From NCBI RefSeq assembly GCF_049889055.1, contig NZ_JBLTWO010000003.1:124001-188000 (forward strand): a stretch of DNA of 64,000 nucleotides. Direction: 5' to 3'. Origin of the DNA: Rhizorhabdus sp049889055. Its GTDB lineage: Bacteria; Pseudomonadota; Alphaproteobacteria; Sphingomonadales; Sphingomonadaceae. The position numbers and the translations under genes were made by a program. Positions 24,097-32,258 of this stretch are shown one piece after another. The notes under the pieces are model-generated. The model worked only from the letters and a program-made list of their open reading frames with translations, had not been told where the DNA came from and made no database searches. Position 1 is the first letter of the stretch. Each line of letters starts with the position of its first letter.

Positions 24097-25272
24097 TCAC
24101 CTTTCAGTCTCGACGCTGCGAGCGGCCGTCCCTTTCGCCAATATCGACCCATCGATCCCCGCAACCGACGTGACCCCCGTCAGCGACATCGCCACGCGCA
24201 TCTCGGCCTCGATCAGGCGCAGCACATGCGTCACGCCGGCTTCTCCACCGCCCGCCAGGGCATAGACCCACGCTCGCCCCAGCAGCACCGTCTTCGCGCC
24301 CAGCGCGAGCAGGCGGACCACGTCGAGGCCGGAGCGGATGCCGCCGTCGGCGAGGAGGACCAGGTCGTTGCCCACCGCGTCGGCGATCGGGGGCAGGGCG
24401 CGGGCGGTGGAGAGGACGCCGTCCAGCTGTCGGCCGCCATGGTTCGAGACGATGATGCCGTCGACGCCGTTGCGGGCGGCCTCGCGCGCGTCCTCCGGGT
24501 CCAATATGCCCTTGAGGATGATCGGGCCGCTCCACAGTGAGCGGACGAAGTCGAGATCGGCCCAGCTGATGCCGGGATCGAAATTGGCGCCGACCCAGGC
24601 GAGGAAATCCTCGATCCCGCTCTTGCCCGCCAGCACCGGCGCGACATTGCCGAGATGGTGGGGCCGGCCATGGAGGCCGACGTCCCAGGCCCAGCCGGGC
24701 CGCGCCATGCCCTGCAGCAGGCGGCGCAGCTTGCCGAGCGGCCCTGCCGCCCCGGCGAGGCCGCTGCGATAGTCGCGGTAACGGGTGCCCGGCACCGGCA
24801 TGTCGACGGTGAAAACCAGCGCCGAGCAGCGCGCCTCGCGGGCCTTCTCGATCAGGTCGCGCATGAAGGCGCGGTCGCGGATCATGTAGAGCTGGAACCA
24901 GAAGGGCCGGGTGGTGCCGCGCGCGACCTCGTCGATCGCGCAGGCGGAGACGGTGGACAGGGTGAAGGGAATGCCGGCGGCTTGGGCGGCGCGCGCCGCC
25001 TGGACCTCGCCGCGCCGGGCGGTCAGGCCCGCGAGGCCGATCGGTGCGAGGGCGACGGGGAGGGCGAGCTTCTGCCCGAACAGCTCAGTGGACAGGTCGA
25101 GCCGGGACACGTCGCGCAGCACGCGCTGGCGCAGCGCGATCGCTTCGAGATCGGTGATATTGCGGCGCAGCGTCACTTCGGCATAGGCGCCGCCGTCGAT
25201 ATATTCGAACAGGAAATGGGGCAGGCGCCGCTGGGCGATCCGCCGATAATCCGATGCTGCCGCGGCCTTCAT
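24097..25272 (-). CDS. lldD: FMN-dependent L-lactate dehydrogenase
   Basis: A 391-residue member of the alpha-hydroxy-acid oxidase family, which oxidises L-lactate to pyruvate and passes electrons to the quinone pool at the inner membrane. Motifs are FLFEYIDGGAY at the N-terminus, ALAPIGLAGL, WFQLYM, and the catalytic His/Arg loop SNHGGRQLDGVLST, then LADGGIRSGLDV for the FMN phosphate. I set the start at ATG 25272 (after GGGACGG); the longer frame to 25401 would start inside a hairpin. A related 2-hydroxy acid may be the true substrate. Confidence 0.85.
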   Translation of the reverse strand: MKAAAASDYRRIAQRRLPHFLFEYIDGGAYAEVTLRRNITDLEAIALRQRVLRDVSRLDLSTELFGQKLALPVALAPIGLAGLTARRGEVQAARAAQAAGIPFTLSTVSACAIDEVARGTTRPFWFQLYMIRDRAFMRDLIEKAREARCSALVFTVDMPVPGTRYRDYRSGLAGAAGPLGKLRRLLQGMARPGWAWDVGLHGRPHHLGNVAPVLAGKSGIEDFLAWVGANFDPGISWADLDFVRSLWSGPIILKGILDPEDAREAARNGVDGIIVSNHGGRQLDGVLSTARALPPIADAVGNDLVLLADGGIRSGLDVVRLLALGAKTVLLGRAWVYALAGGGEAGVTHVLRLIEAEMRVAMSLTGVTSVAGIDGSILAKGTAARSVETER

Positions 25273-25368
25273 CCGTCCCTCCGTCGCGCGGAGCCGGTGA
25301 TAGCGGGGGGAGGCCCCTCCCGCCACGCCGAAACGCGAGCGGGAGGGGCAGAAAGGGCCTTTAGTGCC

Positions 25369-25412
25369 GCATTTTCCGAGCCGTTGACCGCGCACGGTCA
25401 ACTTGAAAATGC
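25369..25412 (-). terminator. Long nested hairpin after the nitroreductase gene
   Basis: Outer arms GCATTTTC/GAAAATGC enclose perfect inner arms GTTGACCG/CGGTCAAC around a four-base loop. Read on the minus strand it begins four bases after the nitroreductase stop. It could end that transcript, although no T-run follows. It lies about 100 bases before the lldD start, so the inner 20-base palindrome could instead be an operator for a regulator of lldD. Confidence 0.5.
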
Positions 25413-25416
25413 TAGT

Positions 25417-25986
25417 TCAGGCCGGGAAATTGCCGGCGATGGCGATCTGCGACAGCGGCAGGCGGTCGCTGGGGGCCTCGCGCTCGCGCAGCTGCTCGGG
25501 CAGCACCTCCGGATCGCCCTGCCGGCCGATGGCGGCGGCGGCCTCGATCCGGTAATCGTCGGGCACGCCCAGCTCGGTCTTGATCGCGTCGAAGTCGATC
25601 CCCGTCATGCCATGCGCGCGCAGGCCCAGATGCTCGGCCTGCAGGGCGAGCGACATCCACGCGGCGCCGGTGTCGAAGCTGTGGCTGTGCGACGGCTTGC
25701 CGTGCGAGGTGGTGGCGGACAGGAAGAAGACGAGCAGCCCCGACTTCTCGGCCCAGCTCTGGTTGAACGGGATCAGCAGCTTCAGGAAGCGATCCCAATT
25801 GGCGTCGCCGCGCTCGGCATAGAGCAGGCGCCAGGGCTGGGCGTTGAACGCCGACGGCGCCCAGCGCGCGGCTTCGAACAGGGCGTCGCGATCGGCGGCG
25901 TCGATCGACGAGCCGTCGAAGGCGCGCGGCGACCAGCGGTTGACGAACTGATCATGGACTTTGGCTTCGGTGCTACGGCCGGTCAT
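25417..25986 (-). CDS. Nitroreductase family oxidoreductase
   Basis: A 189-residue protein of the FMN-dependent nitroreductase fold. The N-terminal WSPRAFDGSSID and ARWAPSAFNAQPWRLLYAER bind the flavin phosphate, and GAAWMSLALQAEHLGLRAHGM is the conserved core helix. Enzymes of this family reduce nitro, quinone or enone compounds with NAD(P)H; the natural substrate is unknown. It diverges from amt, with 153 bases between the starts, and is followed by the hairpin at 25369. Confidence 0.85.
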   Translation of the reverse strand: MTGRSTEAKVHDQFVNRWSPRAFDGSSIDAADRDALFEAARWAPSAFNAQPWRLLYAERGDANWDRFLKLLIPFNQSWAEKSGLLVFFLSATTSHGKPSHSHSFDTGAAWMSLALQAEHLGLRAHGMTGIDFDAIKTELGVPDDYRIEAAAAIGRQGDPEVLPEQLREREAPSDRLPLSQIAIAGNFPA

Positions 25987-26139
25987 GTGCTTTCTCCCGG
26001 AAATCTGCGGTCGTTGCGAGGGCTAGCCGTTTTTGCCGCACAGCACCATCGCAGGGTTGGAAACGATGCGTTGCGGAATCGGGTTGCGCGGCCCCGGCAC
26101 AGGCGGCAAAGCGCCGCGCAGATCAGAACAGGCGGGGGG

Positions 26140-27459
26140 ATGCCGATGGTTATGGGACGCAGGCTGCGCGGCCTTGGTGCTGCGGTTGCGATGGGCTGGG
26201 CGGCGAGCGCGCAGGCGGCCGAGCTGTTCATCGAGCCGGTCATTCGCCCCGACAGCGGCGACACGGCCTTCATCATCGTCGCCTCCGCGCTGGTGCTGTT
26301 CATGACGCTGCCGGGGCTCGCCCTCTTCTATGGCGGCCTCGTCCGGTCGAAGAATTTCCTGTCGGTGCTGATGCAGTGCTTCGCGATCGCGGCGCTGGTC
26401 TCGCTGCTGTGGCTTTTCGGCGGCTACAGCCTCGCCTTCGCGCAGGGCACGCCTTGGATCGGCGATCTGTCGGGCATCGGCCTGGCGGGCATGGACGGGG
26501 TGCGGAGCGGGCTGACCATCCCGGAAAATGTCTTCGCGCTCTACCAGATGATGTTCGCGATCATCACGCCCGCGCTCGTCATCGGCGCCTTTCCGGAGCG
26601 GGTGCGCTTCGGCTGGGTCATGCTCTTCTCGGCGGCGTGGCTGCTGCTCGTCTATATCCCTTCGGCGCATTGGGTCTGGGGCGGCGGCTGGATGGCGGGG
26701 CTGGGCGTGCTCGATTTCGCGGGCGGCATCGTCGTCCACACGACGGCGGGCATTTCCGCGCTCGTCATCGCGCTGATGATCGGGCGGCGGCGCGGCTTTC
26801 CGCAGACGATGATCCCGCCGCACAGCCCGGCGATGACGATGATCGGCGCAGGGATGCTGTGGGTCGGCTGGTTCGGCTTCAACGGCGGATCGGCGCTGGC
26901 GGCGGGCGCTGCGGCCGGCAACGCTTTGCTGTCGACGCATCTGGCGGCCTCGGCCGCCGCGCTTGCCTGGGCGCTGCTCGAGCGGGTCAAGATCGGCAAG
27001 TCGACCTCGGTCGGCCTCGTCACCGGCGCGGTCGCCGGGCTGGCGACGGTCACGCCGGCGGCCGGCTATATCTCGCCGATCGGCGGGGTCGTCTGCGGCA
27101 TCGTCGGGGCGGCGATCTGCTTCTACGCGGTGCTGGCGGTCAAGCAGCGCTGGAAGGTGGACGACTCGCTCGACGTCTTCGCGGTCCACGGCGTGGGCGG
27201 CATGACCGGATCCCTGCTGCTCGCCCCGCTCGCCACCACCGCGCTGGGCGGCGTCGGCCTCGCGGAGGGCCGGACGGTCGTCGACCAGCTTGGCGCGCAG
27301 GCGCTGGGTGTCGGGGTGACGGCGATCTGGTCGGCGGTTGCGACCGTGATCCTCGCGAAGCTGGTCGCGCTGATCGTGCCGATGCGCGTCGATGCCGAGG
27401 CCGAGCATGACGGCCTCGACCTGTCGAGCCATGGCGAGCGCGCCTACGAGTTCGACTGA
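26140..27459 (+). CDS. amt: Ammonium transporter
   Basis: A 439-residue protein with an N-terminal signal (RLRGLGAAVAMGWAASAQA) and about eleven membrane segments. Amt signatures are GLALFYGGLVRSKN, the conserved His region VDDSLDVFAVHGVGGMTG and FAGGIVVHTTAGISALV, which hold the pore His pair, and WFGFNGGSAL. It conducts ammonium or ammonia across the inner membrane. The usual partner glnK is not adjacent. ATG 26140 is used; ATG 26146 or 26152 are better spaced from GGGGGG and equally possible. Confidence 0.9.
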   Translation: MPMVMGRRLRGLGAAVAMGWAASAQAAELFIEPVIRPDSGDTAFIIVASALVLFMTLPGLALFYGGLVRSKNFLSVLMQCFAIAALVSLLWLFGGYSLAFAQGTPWIGDLSGIGLAGMDGVRSGLTIPENVFALYQMMFAIITPALVIGAFPERVRFGWVMLFSAAWLLLVYIPSAHWVWGGGWMAGLGVLDFAGGIVVHTTAGISALVIALMIGRRRGFPQTMIPPHSPAMTMIGAGMLWVGWFGFNGGSALAAGAAAGNALLSTHLAASAAALAWALLERVKIGKSTSVGLVTGAVAGLATVTPAAGYISPIGGVVCGIVGAAICFYAVLAVKQRWKVDDSLDVFAVHGVGGMTGSLLLAPLATTALGGVGLAEGRTVVDQLGAQALGVGVTAIWSAVATVILAKLVALIVPMRVDAEAEHDGLDLSSHGERAYEFD

Positions 27460-27483
27460 GCCTTTCGGGCGCCGCGGCGCGGG

Positions 27484-29373
27484 TCAGGCGCGGCGCTGCG
27501 GCAGCACGATCGCTTCGAGCAGGTCCATCGGCATCGCGCCATTGCCCAGGACCTTGGCGTGGAACCGGCGGCGGTCGAAATCCTTGCGCAGCCGCGCCTT
27601 GAGCCGGTCGCGCATCGACAGGATGCGGAGCTGGCCGAGCTTGTAGCCGAGCGCCTGACCCGGCCAGGCCATGTAACGCTCGATCTCCGCGACGATCTCG
27701 CTCTCGGGCGACCCGCTATTCTCGGTCATATAGGCGATCGCCTTCTCGCGGCTCCAGCGCAGCTGGTGCATGCCGGTGTCGACCACCAGCCGCACGCAGC
27801 GGAACAGGTCGTCGCCCAGCCGCCCGATATCGCCCGCCGGATCGTCGGCATAGACGCCCAGTTCGGCGGCCAGCCGCTCGGCATAAAGGCCCCAGCCTTC
27901 GGAATAGGCGTTGAAGCTGGCGATGCGCAGGATCAGCGGGGCCTGGGGCAGGGACAGCAGCGTCGCGCCCTGGGTGTGGTGGCCCGGCACGCCCTCATGA
28001 TAGCTGAGCGTCGGCAGCGTGTAGCGCTGGACGCCCGCCATATCGCGCAGGTTGATCCAGTAGATGCCGGGGCGCGATCCGTCGAGCGAGGGGCCGTCAT
28101 AGAAGCCGCCGGGCGCCGAATCCTGCGTCGCCTCCGGGACGGCGCGGATCTCCAGCTTCTGCGTCGGGATCATGGTGCGGGGCAGGAAACTGGCCTGCCG
28201 CGCCTCCATCGCGGTGACGAGCGAGCGGACATAGGCGAGCAGTTCGCGGCGTCCCTCGGCGCTGTCGGGGAAGCGCTGTTTCGGATCGGCGGCGAGCGCG
28301 TCGAGCTGGTCGCGCAGCCTGCCTTTGGTGAAGCCCAGCTGGCGCAGGCGTGCGGTGAGCTGGCCCTTCACCAGTGCGACCTGCTCCAGGCCGATGCGGT
28401 GGATCTCCTCGCCGCTCAGCGGGCTGTCGCCGATCGAGCGGATGTTCGCGGCGTAGAGCGCCTCGCCATCGGGTTGCGCCCAGACGCCGCTTTCGGCGCG
28501 GCCGCTCGGCATCATCTCGCGCACCCGTTCGCGCAGGCGGCCGAAGGCGGGGCGTGCGCGCTTCTCCAGCGCGGTGATCGCGCGTTCTTCCGCCGCTGCG
28601 CGGAAGCGCGGGTCGAGCCCGGCCTTGGCCATGCGTTCGCGCAGGGCGACGATCAGGGGGTGCTGGTCGGCCGGGCCGCGCAGGAAATTCTCGACCACCG
28701 GCAACGTCTTGTCGAGCAGCGCGCGGGGCGGGATGCAGCCGGCGGCCTCGTCTGCGCGGCTCTTCTCGATCACCCCGTCATAGCCTTTGGCGAAGCCATC
28801 GAGCTTGCCGATCCAGGCGTCGACCTCGACCGGTGACGACAGCGCCTGCTGCGACATCATGAAATTGGGCGTGTTCACGATCGGCCCGGAAATCTGGTTG
28901 AGCACATAGGGCTCATGCGCGGTGAACCAGAAGGGGTTGGGCCGGCCATAAGCGATGCCGGGGGTGCGCAGGCCGTTGGCCATCACCGCCGCCGCTATGC
29001 GCAGCCGCAGCGCACCGAGGGCATCGCCGGTGCAGGACAGCCCGTCGATCGCCCGCGCGGCATCGCCGATCGCCGATCGCCATGCCGCTTCGCCTGACGG
29101 AGAGAAATCGTCCATCGCGTGCGAGAAGACCCCGCCCTCGGCCGCGCCGGGCAGGCCGCCATAGACGGCGGTCTCGGGCGTATGGCGGAGCAGCTTCAGC
29201 GTGATCGCGTCGAGCGGCGTCGTGATCGGGCAGGGGCCGGGGCGCTTGGGGGGGACCGGAACCGGATCGGCGGCAGCCAGGCGGGCCGGCAGGGCAGAGG
29301 CGAGGGCCGAGGCTCCGAGGAGGAGGCCGAAGCGGCGGCGCGAAAGGGCGGAAGCCGTTGTTCTGGTCATCAT
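27484..29373 (-). CDS. DUF885 family predicted metallopeptidase, Tat-exported
   Basis: A 629-residue protein. The start at ATG 29373 gives a twin-arginine signal (SRRRFGLLLGASALASA), so export in folded form is likely. The zinc motif of the family, HEGVPGHH, lies at about residue 459, followed by SEGWGLYAERLA, which supplies further ligands. DUF885 proteins are gluzincin-like carboxypeptidases or esterases of poorly known specificity, usually close to this length. The frame is open upstream to 29526, but that part overlaps the divergent enoyl-CoA hydratase gene. Convergent with amt (24 bases between stops). Confidence 0.85.
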   Translation of the reverse strand: MMTRTTASALSRRRFGLLLGASALASALPARLAAADPVPVPPKRPGPCPITTPLDAITLKLLRHTPETAVYGGLPGAAEGGVFSHAMDDFSPSGEAAWRSAIGDAARAIDGLSCTGDALGALRLRIAAAVMANGLRTPGIAYGRPNPFWFTAHEPYVLNQISGPIVNTPNFMMSQQALSSPVEVDAWIGKLDGFAKGYDGVIEKSRADEAAGCIPPRALLDKTLPVVENFLRGPADQHPLIVALRERMAKAGLDPRFRAAAEERAITALEKRARPAFGRLRERVREMMPSGRAESGVWAQPDGEALYAANIRSIGDSPLSGEEIHRIGLEQVALVKGQLTARLRQLGFTKGRLRDQLDALAADPKQRFPDSAEGRRELLAYVRSLVTAMEARQASFLPRTMIPTQKLEIRAVPEATQDSAPGGFYDGPSLDGSRPGIYWINLRDMAGVQRYTLPTLSYHEGVPGHHTQGATLLSLPQAPLILRIASFNAYSEGWGLYAERLAAELGVYADDPAGDIGRLGDDLFRCVRLVVDTGMHQLRWSREKAIAYMTENSGSPESEIVAEIERYMAWPGQALGYKLGQLRILSMRDRLKARLRKDFDRRRFHAKVLGNGAMPMDLLEAIVLPQRRA

Positions 29374-29421
29374 TCCAGACAGGTGGTGACATTTTCGGGA
29401 GGGCGCGGCAACAGTCCGCCG

Positions 29422-30156
29422 ATGTTCAGGATCGAATCGAACGGCGATATCGCCCGCCTCAGCCTCGACCGCGCCGATGCGCGCAATGCGATCGGCATCG
29501 ACCAGTGGCCGAAACTGACGGCCCATCTGGAAGAGATCGTCGCGGGCGGCGCGCGGGCGCTGATCGTGCGATCGGACGTGGCGGGGATCTTCTCCTCGGG
29601 CGCCGACCTCGGCGATCTCGACGGGCTCGCCGCCGATCCGGCGCGCCGCACCCTGTTCCGGGTCGAGATGGCCCGCGCCTTCGACACGCTCGCCTCGCTC
29701 CCGATCGCGACGATCGCGGCGGTCGATGGCGGATGCTATGGCGCGGCGGTTGCGCTCGCGCTCGCCTGCGACATCCGTATCGCGGGCAGCAAGGCCGTGT
29801 TCGCGATCACGCCCGCCAAGGTCGGCATCGTCTATCCGGCGGGCGACGTCGCGCGGCTGAAGGCGCAGGTCGGGCCGGGACAGGCCGCGCGCATGATGCT
29901 GACCGGCATGGTGATCGACGCGGCCGAGGCGGCCCGCATCGGGCTGGTCGAGCAGCTCGTCGACAGCGCCGATGCCGCCGCCGCCGACATGGCCGCGCTG
30001 GTCGCCGCCAATTCGCGCAACAGCGTCGCCGGGCTCAAGCGCATCCTGGCGGGTGATGGAGAGGCCGACCGGCTGTTCGACGATGCCTTTGGCGGGGTCG
30101 ATTTCCGCGAGGGGCTGATGGCCTTCCGCGAGCGTCGCAAGCCGGTCTTCCGCTGA
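29422..30156 (+). CDS. Enoyl-CoA hydratase/isomerase family protein
   Basis: A 244-residue crotonase-fold protein. The oxyanion-hole segments are IFSSGADLGDL and AAVDGGCYGAAVALALACDIRIAG. The second usual glutamate position reads ITPAKVGIVYPAG, as in several non-canonical members, so hydratase activity is not certain. It may serve fatty-acid or other acyl-CoA breakdown. Its TGA shares one base with the next ATG, coupling it to the N-formylglutamate amidohydrolase homologue. Confidence 0.8.
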   Translation: MFRIESNGDIARLSLDRADARNAIGIDQWPKLTAHLEEIVAGGARALIVRSDVAGIFSSGADLGDLDGLAADPARRTLFRVEMARAFDTLASLPIATIAAVDGGCYGAAVALALACDIRIAGSKAVFAITPAKVGIVYPAGDVARLKAQVGPGQAARMMLTGMVIDAAEAARIGLVEQLVDSADAAAADMAALVAANSRNSVAGLKRILAGDGEADRLFDDAFGGVDFREGLMAFRERRKPVFR

Positions 30157-30848
30157 TGCCCAAGCTGCTGCTGATCGCCGATCATGCGTCGAACCATGTG
30201 CCGGCCGATGTCGATCTGGGCATCGATCCGGCGCTGCTCGATCAGCATGTCGCGATCGACATCGGCGTGGGGCCGCTCGGGCGCCTGCTCTGCGAGCGGC
30301 TGCCGATGGACGGCATCTTCGGCCCGGTGTCGCGCCTCGTGATCGACCTCAACCGCGAGGAAGATGCGCCGGGCCTGATCCCGGTCGAGAGCGACGGCCA
30401 TGCGATAGCCGGCAATGCCGCGCTCGATGCCGATGCTCGGGCGGCTCGGGTCGAGCGGTTCTGGCGGCCTTATCATCGCGCCATCGCCGACCGTATCGCC
30501 GCCGACCGGCCCGACCTGATCGTCTCGCTCCACAGCTTCACCCCGCGTCTCGCCAGCCGTCCCGAGGAAGCGCGGCCGTGGCAGGTCGGTGTGCTCTACA
30601 ACGAGGACGACCGCGCGGCGCTCGTCGGGCTCGACGCGCTGCGCGAGGCCGGAATCATCGCCGGGGACAACGAGCCCTATTCGGGCAAGCTGCTCAACGC
30701 GACGATGAACCTGCACGCCGAGGCCAATGGCATAGCCTATCTCGGCCTCGAAGTGCGGCAGGATCTGATCGGCGATCCGGCCGGCGTCGCCCATTGGGGC
30801 GACCGGCTCACGCCCGTCATCGCCCGCGTCGGCGCCGCCTTCGCCTGA
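30156..30848 (+). CDS. N-formylglutamate amidohydrolase family protein
   Basis: A 230-residue protein of the same superfamily as HutG but clearly diverged: it opens LLLIADHASNHVPADV, has SRLVIDLNREEDAPGLIP and SLHSFTPRLA, and ends with LEVRQDLIGDP. These match the FGase family, which includes enzymes acting on N-formylglutamate and similar amides. As a complete hut locus with its own hutG lies in the window, this copy probably has another substrate. It is coupled to the enoyl-CoA hydratase gene. Confidence 0.8.
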   Translation: MPKLLLIADHASNHVPADVDLGIDPALLDQHVAIDIGVGPLGRLLCERLPMDGIFGPVSRLVIDLNREEDAPGLIPVESDGHAIAGNAALDADARAARVERFWRPYHRAIADRIAADRPDLIVSLHSFTPRLASRPEEARPWQVGVLYNEDDRAALVGLDALREAGIIAGDNEPYSGKLLNATMNLHAEANGIAYLGLEVRQDLIGDPAGVAHWGDRLTPVIARVGAAFA

Positions 30849-30876
30849 TATCGGCGCCTGATCGAGGGGGCTTCGC

Positions 30877-32178
30877 TCAGCCCGCCTTGTCGAGCGCCTG
30901 TTCGAGGTCGGCGAGGATGTCGTCGATATGCTCGAGTCCGATCGACAGCCGCACATAGCCTTCGGACACGCCGGTCGCGGCCTGCTCCTCCGCCGACAGC
31001 TGCGAATGGGTCGTCGTCGCGGGATGAATGGCCAGGCTGCGCGCATCGCCGATGTTCGCGACATGGTAGAAGAGCTGGAGCGCGTCGATGAAACGCCGCC
31101 CCGCCTCGCGTCCGCCGGCCAGTTCGAAGCCGAGCAGTCCGCCCGTCCCGCCGGTCAGGTAGCGTGCCGCGCGCTCCGCTTGCTGTCCGGTTTGGAGCGA
31201 GGGGTGGATGACCCGCGTCACGTCAGCGCGTCCCTGCAGGAAAGCGGCAACCTTGGTCGCATTCTCGCAATGCCGTGGCATGCGCAGCGGCAGCGTTTCC
31301 AGCCCCTGCAGGATCTGGAAGGCGTTGAACGGCGACAGCGCTGCGCCGAGGTCGCGCAGCAGGATCGTCCGCGCGCGCAATATATAGGCGATCGGACCGA
31401 GCGGCTTGGCGGCTTCGTTCCAGATGGCGCCATGATAGCTCGGGTCGGGGGTGTTGAGCGTCGGCTGGCGCTCGGGCACAGCGCCCCAGTCGAAATTACC
31501 CCCGTCGACGATCACGCCGCCGATCGAGGTACCATGCCCGCCGATATATTTGGTCGCCGAATAGACGACGATGGCGGCGCCATGGTCGAGCGGCCGGGCG
31601 ATCAGCGGGGCGGCGGTGTTGTCGACGATCAGCGGAATGCCGAGCGGCCGGCCGAGCGCTGCGATCTCGGCGATCGGGCAGACGACAAGCTTGGGGTTGG
31701 GCAGCGTCTCGGCATACCAGGCGCGGGTGCGCTCGTCGGTCGCGCGGACGAAGGCCTGGGGGTCGGACGGATCGACGAAGCGCACCTCGATCCCCTGGTC
31801 GCGCAGCGTGTTGGCGAAGAGATTCCAGGTGCCGCCATAGAGGTCGGTGCTGCTGACGACATTGTCGCCGGCACGGGCGAGATTCTGGATCGCATAGGCG
31901 GAGGCCGCCTGTCCCGAGGCGACGGCGAGCGCGGCAGCCCCGCCCTCGATCGCAGCGATGCGCTGCTCCAATATGTCGGTCGTGGGGTTGCCGATGCGGG
32001 TGTAGATATTGCCCAATTCCTTGAGCGCGAACAGATTGGCCGCATGCTCGGCGTCGCGGAACTGATAGGAGGTCGTCTGGAAGATCGGCGGCGCGACCGA
32101 ACCCGTGCCCGGATCGGCGCGCCACCCGGCGTGGAGCGCGAGCGTTTCGGGGTGCAGCGTGCGTTCGGTCATGGTCAT
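30877..32178 (-). CDS. metY: O-acetylhomoserine sulfhydrylase / aminocarboxypropyltransferase
   Basis: A 433-residue PLP enzyme of the Cys/Met metabolism family. The PLP lysine lies in YSATKYIGGHGTSIGG, with NIYTRIGNPTT, VSSTDLYGGTWNLF and VDNTAAPLI also visible. Length and sequence fit MetY, which makes homocysteine from O-acetyl- or O-succinylhomoserine and sulfide in methionine synthesis. I looked for a SAM-type riboswitch in the 80 bases upstream and saw none that I could support. Confidence 0.9.
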   Translation of the reverse strand: MTMTERTLHPETLALHAGWRADPGTGSVAPPIFQTTSYQFRDAEHAANLFALKELGNIYTRIGNPTTDILEQRIAAIEGGAAALAVASGQAASAYAIQNLARAGDNVVSSTDLYGGTWNLFANTLRDQGIEVRFVDPSDPQAFVRATDERTRAWYAETLPNPKLVVCPIAEIAALGRPLGIPLIVDNTAAPLIARPLDHGAAIVVYSATKYIGGHGTSIGGVIVDGGNFDWGAVPERQPTLNTPDPSYHGAIWNEAAKPLGPIAYILRARTILLRDLGAALSPFNAFQILQGLETLPLRMPRHCENATKVAAFLQGRADVTRVIHPSLQTGQQAERAARYLTGGTGGLLGFELAGGREAGRRFIDALQLFYHVANIGDARSLAIHPATTTHSQLSAEEQAATGVSEGYVRLSIGLEHIDDILADLEQALDKAG

Positions 32179-32258
32179 CCTTCCAGCGATCCCGGCCTCG
32201 CAAGGGCCGTCGCCGACAGCCTATCGCCCCGGCGTCCGAAACGAAGAAAGATTTCCTT

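Noticed and set aside
24655..26139. Upstream extension of the amt frame
   Set aside because: The open frame runs far upstream but only mirrors lldD and the nitroreductase; the Amt signal peptide starts at 26140-26152.
32179..32258. Possible SAM-type riboswitch before metY
   Set aside because: The leader is only about 80 bases, and I could not find the conserved helices and pseudoknot of SAM-II or related classes.
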